From: DASYXZ01 sp035308965
GTDB taxonomy: Bacteria > Acidobacteriota > Terriglobia > UBA7540
DNA length: 64,000 nt
Direction: 5' to 3'
Assembly: GCA_035308965.1 (NCBI GenBank)
Contig: DATGFN010000021.1
Span: 147,012-211,011, forward strand
Of this stretch, positions 58,681 to 64,000 are shown in pieces. The position numbers and the translations under genes were made by a program. Position 1 is the stretch's first letter. Every line of letters starts with the position of its first letter. The notes beneath the pieces were generated by a model that was not told the DNA's origin, searched no databases, and was given only the letters and a program-made list of their open reading frames with translations.

Positions 58681-60618
58681 ATGGCGAACGTTCAAATCAC
58701 CTTCCCCGATGGAGCCACGAAGGAATTCCCTCAGGGCATCACGGCGCTGGAAGTTGCCAAATCGATTGGGCCCCGGCTCGCTGCGGACTCGCTGGCGGCC
58801 AAAGTGGACGACCACTTGGTGGATCTCTCCACGCCGATCGAGAAGAGCGCTCCCATTCAATTCATAACGCCATCTTCGCCTGAAGGGCTCACCATTTATC
58901 GCCACTCCTCCGCGCACCTGCTGGCTGCCGCCGTGCTCGAGCTTTTTCCCGACGCTCATCCAGGCATTGGGCCTCCGACAGACACGGGTTTCTTTTACGA
59001 TTTCAACCGCCCAACGCCCTTTACCGAAGACGACTTGGCGAAAATCGAGGCCAAGATGCGCGAACTGGCAAAAGCCGATCTGCCCTACGAGCGCGTCTAC
59101 TTTCCCAAGGAAGAAGGCTTGAAGCGCTTTAAAGAGATGGGCGAGTTCCTGAAGTGCGAGCTGATTGAAGAAAAGGCGGACCCGGTTTTTTCCGCTTACA
59201 AAACGGGCAAGTTTCTCGACTTTTGCCGCGGGCCGCACATTCCTTCCACCGGACGGATCAAAGCTGTGAAACTGCTGAGTGTGGCGGGCGCGCACTGGAA
59301 GGGGGACGAACACTCGCACCCCATGCAGCGCATTTACGGAACCGCGTTCTTCAATCCCAAGGACCTCGAAGCTTTTTTGGTCCAGATTGAAGAAGCAAAA
59401 AAGCGCGACCACCGGCGCCTGGGCAAGGAGCTGGACCTGTTCAGCATTCAGGACGATGCGGGTCCGGGACTGATTTTCTGGCATCCCAAGGGCGGGCTGA
59501 TCCGAAAAGAGATTGAAGATTTTCTTCGCGAAGAGTTGTTGCGCCAGGGCTATGACTTGGTTTTTACGCCGCACGTGGCGCGGCTCGATTTGTGGAAGAC
59601 AAGCGGGCACGCGAATTTCTACAGTGAAAACATGTTCACCCCCATTCAATTGGACGACGCGGAATACCAATTGAAGCCCATGAATTGTCCCGGCCACATC
59701 TTGATTTACAAGAACTCGCGCCGCAGCTATCGCGAGCTGCCCATGCGCCTGGCCGAATTTGGAACAGTGTACCGCTACGAACGGTCCGGCGTGATGCACG
59801 GCCTGTTGCGTGTGCGTGGATTTACCCAGGACGACGCCCACATTTTCTGCACTCCGGAATCCATTGAGGATGAAGTAGGAAAGTGCGTCGACTTCGCCAT
59901 GCTGGTCCTGAAAACTTTCGGGTTCGACAAGTATGAAGTGGAACTCTCCGTTTGGGACCCCGAAAACCGCACCAAGTATTCCGGCGAGCCGCAGCAGTGG
60001 GAAATGGCCGAGCGCGGATTGATCGCCGCCCTCGAAAAACGCAACATCCCGCACAAGCGTATGGTGGGCGAAGCCGCATTCTATGGCCCAAAAATTGACA
60101 TTAAGCTGGTTGACGCCGTGGGCCGCCCGTGGCAGCTCACTACCGTGCAGTTTGACTTTTCGCTCCCCGCCCGCTTTGGCTTGGAATACGCGGGCGCCGA
60201 CGGGCACCCTCATCAACCGGTGATGGTGCATCGCGCCCTGGTGGGTTCCATGGAAAGGTTTTTCGGAGTCCTGATCGAACATTACGTGGGCGCGTTTCCC
60301 GTGTGGCTTTCTCCGGTGCAGGCTGTGGTGCTGCCCATCAGCGATAAGCATCTGGATTACGCCCGCCAGGTGGTGGAATCGCTGCGCGCCGCGAGCATTC
60401 GAGTGCATCTGGACGACCGCAATGAAAAGCTGAATTCGCGCATCCGCGACGCGCAACTGCAAAAAGTTCCTCTCATGCTGGTAGTGGGCGATCGCGAGGC
60501 CCAGGCGCAGGGCGTGGGCGTGAGGAAGCGTGACAGCGGCGACGCGGGGTTCCAGCCGCTAAACGAATTTATTCCCTGGGTAAGACAGCTTATCGACACG
60601 CGGGCTGTGAAATGGTAA
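58681..60618 (+). CDS. thrS: Threonyl-tRNA synthetase
   Basis: This is a 645-residue class II aminoacyl-tRNA synthetase, the family's usual length. It has a TGS domain (about 1-62), a second editing-type N-terminal domain with the HSSAHLLAAAV zinc-like motif (about 77-87), the catalytic core (about 245-535) with motif 2 RYERSGVMHGLLRVRGFTQDDAHIF and the zinc Cys in LKPMNCPGH, and the anticodon-binding domain (about 540-645). It charges tRNA-Thr. It heads the conserved thrS-infC-rpmI-rplT-pheS order known from many bacteria. The following gap starts with a 7-nt repeat array. Confidence 0.97.
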   Translation: MANVQITFPDGATKEFPQGITALEVAKSIGPRLAADSLAAKVDDHLVDLSTPIEKSAPIQFITPSSPEGLTIYRHSSAHLLAAAVLELFPDAHPGIGPPTDTGFFYDFNRPTPFTEDDLAKIEAKMRELAKADLPYERVYFPKEEGLKRFKEMGEFLKCELIEEKADPVFSAYKTGKFLDFCRGPHIPSTGRIKAVKLLSVAGAHWKGDEHSHPMQRIYGTAFFNPKDLEAFLVQIEEAKKRDHRRLGKELDLFSIQDDAGPGLIFWHPKGGLIRKEIEDFLREELLRQGYDLVFTPHVARLDLWKTSGHANFYSENMFTPIQLDDAEYQLKPMNCPGHILIYKNSRRSYRELPMRLAEFGTVYRYERSGVMHGLLRVRGFTQDDAHIFCTPESIEDEVGKCVDFAMLVLKTFGFDKYEVELSVWDPENRTKYSGEPQQWEMAERGLIAALEKRNIPHKRMVGEAAFYGPKIDIKLVDAVGRPWQLTTVQFDFSLPARFGLEYAGADGHPHQPVMVHRALVGSMERFFGVLIEHYVGAFPVWLSPVQAVVLPISDKHLDYARQVVESLRAASIRVHLDDRNEKLNSRIRDAQLQKVPLMLVVGDREAQAQGVGVRKRDSGDAGFQPLNEFIPWVRQLIDTRAVKW

Positions 60619-60631
60619 GCTTTAAGGCACG

Positions 60632-60666
60632 GTAGTCAGTTGTCCGTGGTCGGTTGTTAGTGGTCA
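60632..60666. repeat. Degenerate 7-nt tandem repeat GTNGTCN (5 units)
   Basis: The five consecutive heptamers are GTAGTCA, GTTGTCC, GTGGTCG, GTTGTTA and GTGGTCA. The register is exact over 35 nt. It begins 14 nt after the thrS stop and ends about 125 nt before the infC start. It has no relation to the palindromic repeats elsewhere. Confidence 0.75.
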
Positions 60667-60790
60667 GCGGAGGCGAGCAGCCAGCAGAGTAGACTGCAAC
60701 ATTCGTCCTGATGTGGCCCCTTTCACTTGAGACCCAACATCTGACCCTTGATTTTTTGGGGGCCCCACGGTGGGCCAGGAGGGAAGATTT

Positions 60791-61495
60791 ATCGCCGATC
60801 GATTTGCACGCATCAACGAACGGATTCGAGCGAAAGAAGTCCGGGTGATTGACGACGAAGGTAAGCAACTGGGAATCATGACCCCGGCGGATGCCCTGAA
60901 GATGGCGCGCGGACAAGGGTTGGATCTGGTTGAGGTTTCGCCGACGGCCAATCCTCCGGTTTGCCGCATTATTAATTACGGCAAATTTCTCTATCAGCTC
61001 AGCAAGCGACAGCACGAAGCCAAGAAGCACCAGAAGTCCATTGAACTCAAGGAAGTGAAGTTTCGTCCCCAAACTTCCGACAATGACTTCAACGTGAAGC
61101 GCAACCATATCCTGGCGTTTTTGAAAGAAGGGGATAAGGTCAAAGCCACCATCATGTTCAAAGGCCGCCAGATGGCTCATCGGGAGCTGGGCTGGAACAT
61201 GATGCAACGGTTGATCGCGGATGTAGGTGAAGTGGCGCTGGTGGAATCACGGCCCAAGCAGGAAGGTCCGAACTTGACGGCTGTGCTCGCGCCGAAAAAG
61301 ACAGGGGGCAAAGGATCATCCCCCAAGCCGCACTCAGCAGGCAAGCCCGCCGGCCCGGGAGCATCATCAACCCGGGCGCCACAGGGCGTCGCCCCGGTTT
61401 CGAGCGCGGCGGCAACTGGTCCGGCGGCCGAGGGCCCGGCATCAACTCAGGGACCGCAAAAGACGACAGACGCAACAGAATCTTCGGGAGGTTGA
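60791..61495 (+). CDS. infC: Translation initiation factor IF-3, probable AUC start
   Basis: This is a 234-residue IF-3. The N-terminal domain begins at about residue 2 with ADRFARINERIRAKEVRVIDDEG and carries GLDLVEVSPTANPPVCRIINYGKF. The C-terminal domain (about 85-172) includes HQKSIELKEVKFRPQTSDND and VKATIMFKGRQMAHRELGW. After it come about 60 Pro/Ala/Gly/Ser-rich residues not found in E. coli IF-3. The only strong ribosome site (AGGAGG) is placed for an in-frame ATC at 60791. infC is known to use rare starts (AUU/AUC/AUA) for autoregulation by IF-3. An upstream GTG at 60770 is possible but has a poor site. Confidence 0.95.
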   Translation: MADRFARINERIRAKEVRVIDDEGKQLGIMTPADALKMARGQGLDLVEVSPTANPPVCRIINYGKFLYQLSKRQHEAKKHQKSIELKEVKFRPQTSDNDFNVKRNHILAFLKEGDKVKATIMFKGRQMAHRELGWNMMQRLIADVGEVALVESRPKQEGPNLTAVLAPKKTGGKGSSPKPHSAGKPAGPGASSTRAPQGVAPVSSAAATGPAAEGPASTQGPQKTTDATESSGG

Positions 61496-61497
61496 AG

Positions 61498-61716
61498 TTG
61501 GCCAAGGCTAAAGTGAAATTGAAATTGAAAACTCATAAGGGCGCCGCCAAGCGGTTTAAGCTCACCGCGGGCGGAAAGATTATTCGCGGACACGCGTTTT
61601 CGCGCCATATCCTTACGTCCAAGAAGAGCAAACGAAAACGCCAGTTGGACAAGAACACATTGGTTTCAGCGGCAGACGCTCCGCACATCAAGATGATGCT
61701 GCCGTACGGAAGATAG
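61498..61716 (+). CDS. rpmI: 50S ribosomal protein L35
   Basis: This is a 72-residue basic protein with the L35 pattern KTHKGAAKRFKLTAGGKIIRGHAFSRHIL and a C-terminal HIKMMLPYGR. GGGAGG lies 6 nt upstream of a TTG at 61498, so a TTG start 2 nt after the infC stop is preferred. A TTG at 61492 would overlap infC. Translation is probably coupled to infC. The stop is followed within 7 nt by a heptad array. Confidence 0.95.
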   Translation: MAKAKVKLKLKTHKGAAKRFKLTAGGKIIRGHAFSRHILTSKKSKRKRQLDKNTLVSAADAPHIKMMLPYGR

Positions 61717-61722
61717 AAATCA

Positions 61723-61757
61723 GTAGGCAGCAGGCAGAAAGCAGCGGGCAGTAAGAG
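61723..61757. repeat. Degenerate 7-nt tandem repeat GNNGGCA (5 units)
   Basis: The heptamers are GTAGGCA, GCAGGCA, GAAAGCA, GCGGGCA and GTAAGAG in exact 7-nt register, starting 7 nt after the rpmI stop. The unit differs from those beside thrS, rplT and pheS, but the period is the same. Confidence 0.7.
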
Positions 61758-61918
61758 AGCGAGGTGGCAATTCAGCCGACCCATCTGCCCACTGCCTTCA
61801 GCCGGGTGCATGCTGACCGTAAGACGGGCGCAGGCAGGCCAATGGCTGGGTGCCTTCGTTCCGTGCCTCGCGGCATGGAACTTTACTGCCCCGAAATTCT
61901 TCGAAAGGAGAAAACCCC

Positions 61919-62320
61919 ATGCCTCGAGTCAAGCGCGGCACTGTCCGCCGCGCCAAACGGAAGAAGCTCGCTCGTCTTACCAAAGGTTATTTCCTCACCA
62001 AGAGCAAACTGTATCGCTCCATGAAGGAGGCCGCCGATCGCGCGGGCAAGTTTGCCTACCGCGACCGCAAGCGGCGCAAGCGCGATTTTCGGCGCCTGTG
62101 GATTACCCGCATCAGCGCGGCGGCCCGCCTGAATCAACTGACCTACAGCCAGCTTATCTTTGGACTGAAGAAGTTGAATATCGTCCTCGACAGGAAAATG
62201 CTGTCGGAGATGGCTGCGCGCGACGCGGCTGGCTTTGCCGAGTTGGCAGGCAAGGTGAAAAGTGCGGTCAAGAGTTCACAGCCGACAGTTGACAGCCAAA
62301 AGCCAAAAGCCGAAGCATAG
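61919..62320 (+). CDS. rplT: 50S ribosomal protein L20, with repeat-encoded C-terminal tail
   Basis: This is a 133-residue ribosomal protein. The L20 body (residues 1 to about 118) reads PRVKRGTVRRAKRKKLARLTKGY, then RDRKRRKRDFRRLWITRISAAAR. GAAAGGAG lies 8 nt upstream of the ATG. The last 15 or so residues (SSQPTVDSQKPKAEA) extend beyond the usual end of L20 and are encoded by five 7-nt repeat units (62278-62312). Because 7 is not a multiple of 3, the units give a changing peptide, not a repeated one. The tail probably does not harm the core fold. The 202-nt gap to rpmI holds a heptad array and no gene. Confidence 0.95.
   Translation: MPRVKRGTVRRAKRKKLARLTKGYFLTKSKLYRSMKEAADRAGKFAYRDRKRRKRDFRRLWITRISAAARLNQLTYSQLIFGLKKLNIVLDRKMLSEMAARDAAGFAELAGKVKSAVKSSQPTVDSQKPKAEA
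62278..62312. repeat. 7-nt tandem repeat AMAGYYR inside the rplT coding end
   Basis: The units are ACAGCCG, ACAGTTG, ACAGCCA, AAAGCCA and AAAGCCG in exact register. They encode most of the extra C-terminal residues of L20. This array lies wholly in coding sequence and ends 8 nt before the stop. Confidence 0.75.
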
Positions 62321-62324
62321 CTTT

Positions 62325-62551
62325 TGGAGTGCGGGAGCTTGCTCCCGCTTTGTCCTGGGCAAAACATCAAAATTGGGGATGTGCCGGCAACAAGCTGCCG
62401 GCACAGAACGCGGAGGCAAGCCTCCGCACTCCAAAAGGCACGCCTTGCCGTGCCCTACGGCCCGTTGTAGCGGCGCTCTATGAGCGCCGAACGATAGACG
62501 GCGGTCATAGACCGCCGCTACAGCAGCAGGCGCGTGGCCTGCCCCTACCTC
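62325..62551. repeat. Cluster of nested palindromic repeats between rplT and pheS
   Basis: The outer arms GGAGTGCGGGAGC (62325-62337) and GCGGAGGC...CCGCACTCC (62410-62433) are imperfect inverted copies. Inside are a GCGGGAGCTTGCTCCCGC hairpin (62331-62348) and GTGCCGGC/GCCGGCAC (62381-62403). Next come GGCACGCCTTGCCGTGCC (62437-62454) and GGCGCTC/GAGCGCC (62473-62489). The next stem, GGCGGTC/GACCGCC (62500-62516), is followed by a CTACAGCAGCAGGC-GTGGCCTGCCCCTAC stretch ending at the pheS start. The unit is a composite of several REP-like elements and holds no separate gene. Confidence 0.65.
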
Positions 62552-62552
62552 G

Positions 62553-63791
62553 ATGATCATCGACGAGAAAGTTGGCAAGACGCTTCAGGAACTCGGCGTG
62601 ACTGATGCCGCCGGGGTCGCCGCGCTCTTTGCCGAAGTCCGCTCGGCCATGGAAGAGGACCTTGAAAACCTTCGGAAGCGCGGGGCGGTCGACGATGCCG
62701 AGAGATCCAAGGTGGCCAAGGAGACTCGCGACCGATGGCTCGCTCGCAAGAACGGGATAATATCTCTCGCCGATGAGAACTGGTTGAAAAAAGCGCCCAA
62801 AGAATTGAAGCCTGAAGTCGGGCGTGCGTTCAATGAATTGCGACAGCTCGGCGCGTGCATGAAGGTGGAAAAACTCGTAAAAGTCGTGCGCTTATTAGAA
62901 TCTCGCGACGAAAGGCACGAACTGCCACAGAGAATTTCTGCCGGCCAAGACCTCGCCGATCTTAGGAAGCAGGGACAGGACGCGGGGCACTCGAAAGATA
63001 GCGTCCAAGTCGGGCATGAATCAGCCGCTCATGAGGATCTTACGCTTCCTGGCAATCGCCGCCCGCTCGGCTCGATTCATCCCGTCACGCGCGTGCAGCG
63101 TGAGATTGAAGACATCTTCCTCGGCTTGGGATTCAAGATTGAAACCGGGCCGGAAATTGAGTCGGTCTATTACAACTTTGACGCGCTCAATATTCCGGAG
63201 AATCATCCCTCGCGCGACGATTTCGATACCATTTATGTGGACGCGCAGACCCTATTGCGCACGCACACTTCGCCGGTGCAAATCCGCGCCATGGAGAAGT
63301 GGGTGAAGCAAGGCAGCCAGGGGGGCCTTTACATCATCACCCCCGGCAAGTGCTATCGCAATGACAGTCCGGACGCCACCCATTCACCCATGTTTCACCA
63401 GTGCGAGGGCCTCGCCATCGACACGGACATAACTTTTGCCGACCTGAAGGGGACGCTGGATTTCTTCGCCCGGAAATTCTTCGGCGAGAAAACGCGCACC
63501 AGTTTCCATCCCACATATTTTCCCTTCACCGAGCCGAGCGGAGAGGTGGCAGTGAGTTGCTATGTGTGCGGCGGCGTGGGTTGCCGGACGTGCAAGGAAA
63601 GCGGATGGATCGAGTTGATGGGCTGCGGCATGGTTCATCCCCAGGTGCTGAAAAACGGCGGCGTCGATCCCGAGCGCTATTCCGGCTGGGCATTTGGACT
63701 CGGCATCGACCGGTTTACCATGGCGCGCTACGGCATCAATGATATTCAGCTTTTCTTCCAGGGGGACGTTAGATTTTTGGAGCAATTTTAA
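62553..63791 (+). CDS. pheS: Phenylalanyl-tRNA synthetase alpha subunit with atypical N-terminal insertion
   Basis: This is a 412-residue protein, about 70 longer than typical PheS. Class II catalytic elements are clear: LGSIHPVTR, GLGFKIETGPEIESVYYNFDALNIP, YRNDSPDATHSPMFHQCEGL (motif 2 region), YFPFTEPSGEV and the C-terminal GLGIDRFTMARYGINDIQLFF. The coiled-coil arm region, about residues 100-165, is replaced by a longer, charged, non-coiled stretch (KVEKLVKVVRLLESRDERHELPQ...DLADLRKQGQD). A CYVCGGVGCRTCKESGW Cys cluster lies near 330-347. The start ATG at 62553 adjoins the palindromic repeat cluster, with CCTACC rather than a good ribosome site upstream, so the true N-terminus is open. 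Confidence 0.9.
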   Translation: MIIDEKVGKTLQELGVTDAAGVAALFAEVRSAMEEDLENLRKRGAVDDAERSKVAKETRDRWLARKNGIISLADENWLKKAPKELKPEVGRAFNELRQLGACMKVEKLVKVVRLLESRDERHELPQRISAGQDLADLRKQGQDAGHSKDSVQVGHESAAHEDLTLPGNRRPLGSIHPVTRVQREIEDIFLGLGFKIETGPEIESVYYNFDALNIPENHPSRDDFDTIYVDAQTLLRTHTSPVQIRAMEKWVKQGSQGGLYIITPGKCYRNDSPDATHSPMFHQCEGLAIDTDITFADLKGTLDFFARKFFGEKTRTSFHPTYFPFTEPSGEVAVSCYVCGGVGCRTCKESGWIELMGCGMVHPQVLKNGGVDPERYSGWAFGLGIDRFTMARYGINDIQLFFQGDVRFLEQF

Positions 63792-63822
63792 ATTATAAAT
63801 TCTGAATTATAAACTCTGAGCC
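63788..63822. repeat. 7-nt tandem repeat (ATAAATT-like) spanning the pheS stop
   Basis: The units are TTAAATT, ATAAATT, CTGAATT, ATAAACT and CTGAGCC in exact 7-nt register. The first unit contains the pheS stop codon (TAA, 63789-63791). This array is AT-rich, unlike the others in the cluster. Confidence 0.7.
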
Positions 63823-64000
63823 GCGCATTCTCTTTGGGTCCCCGATTTCAGAATTTATAATCAGTACTGTCCCAATGTTGAGTTCGAAAATTCTTTTAAG
63901 TGCATGTCAGGCCGTAAGTTGAGCGCCAAGATGAGCAAAATCGATTTGAAATCGGATATACCCTTGGGCGGGTGTGAAGACTCCCCAGGGGGGATGCATG
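63823..64000. other. Right edge; no gene called
   Basis: This is 178 nt after the heptad array. A related AT-rich word, CAGAATTTATAAT, occurs at 63850-63862, an inverted relative of the repeat words. No ORF is supported. pheT, which normally follows pheS directly, has not begun before the edge. Confidence 0.3.

Noticed and set aside
58675..60462. Minus-strand ORF of 595 codons opposite thrS
   Set aside because: It is an antisense shadow of a well-supported threonyl-tRNA synthetase gene, produced by high GC and codon bias. The translation is low in structure and matches nothing.
62325..62551. CRISPR array between rplT and pheS
   Set aside because: The repeated elements differ from one another, have no constant spacing or repeat unit, and no cas gene is near.

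Overview
The window is a chromosome segment of a free-living, probably aerobic bacterium with moderately high GC. I infer Acidobacteriota, but no 16S or other decisive marker is present. The inference rests on the mix of a PEP-CTERM protein, S46, M61 and M15D peptidases, secreted Gfo/Idh/MocA oxidoreductases, a secreted carboxypeptidase-regulatory-like protein, a TonB-type protein, a CarF-type desaturase, and many palindromic interspersed repeats. No prophage, insertion sequence, CRISPR array or secondary-metabolite cluster was seen.

Layout. 0-9.5 kb: a 5' fragment of a class I/II aminotransferase, a DUF1801 gene with visibly more AT-rich composition, a cupin, a GAF-GAF sigma-54 activator, an orphan MacB-type permease, a secreted amidohydrolase and a GH29 alpha-L-fucosidase. 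9.5-19 kb: a carF-methyltransferase pair, a secreted Gfo/Idh/MocA protein, an S46 dipeptidyl-peptidase, a YefM/Phd-VapC toxin-antitoxin pair with a TGTACA operator, an ECF sigma/anti-sigma/secreted-protein operon and two tandem paralogous membrane proteins. 19-28 kb: a B12-radical SAM protein, a VanX-like dipeptidase, an MglA-like GTPase, PilZ and CBS proteins, an AsmA protein and an SPFH protein.

28.0-28.65 kb holds an unusual array. One intact tRNA-Lys(CUU) sits between two tRNA-Lys-like copies that carry hairpin insertions. The intact tRNA and the second defective copy are each followed 9-10 nt later by a GIY-YIG nuclease ORF, one intact and one decayed. 29-36.4 kb: a CheB-CheR-PAS-kinase hybrid with its NarL-type regulator, a PEP-CTERM protein, and a run of small genes (Csp, a dimeric alpha/beta-barrel-like protein, a degenerate receiver) ending at a terminator. 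36.4-44.5 kb: a Cu/Ag-type RND operon (outer-membrane factor, adaptor with a FixH-like tail, pump) preceded by three small exported proteins of unknown function. The pump gene carries an in-frame interspersed repeat.

44.8-58.4 kb: an FAD oxidoreductase, a TonB-type protein, a Tat-exported Gfo/Idh/MocA protein, a ferric-reductase-like membrane protein, an M61 peptidase, a carboxypeptidase-regulatory-like protein, an MFS exporter, DinB and DUF4287/DUF5655 proteins and stress-type small genes. 58.6-63.8 kb: the conserved thrS-infC-rpmI-rplT-pheS translation cluster. infC appears to start at a rare AUC codon.

Two repeat phenomena run through the window. The first is a set of palindromic REP-like elements. 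The second is at least six short arrays of degenerate 7-nt tandem repeats with different consensus words. Four of these lie inside the translation cluster, one encoding the C-terminal tail of ribosomal protein L20 and one running through the pheS stop codon.
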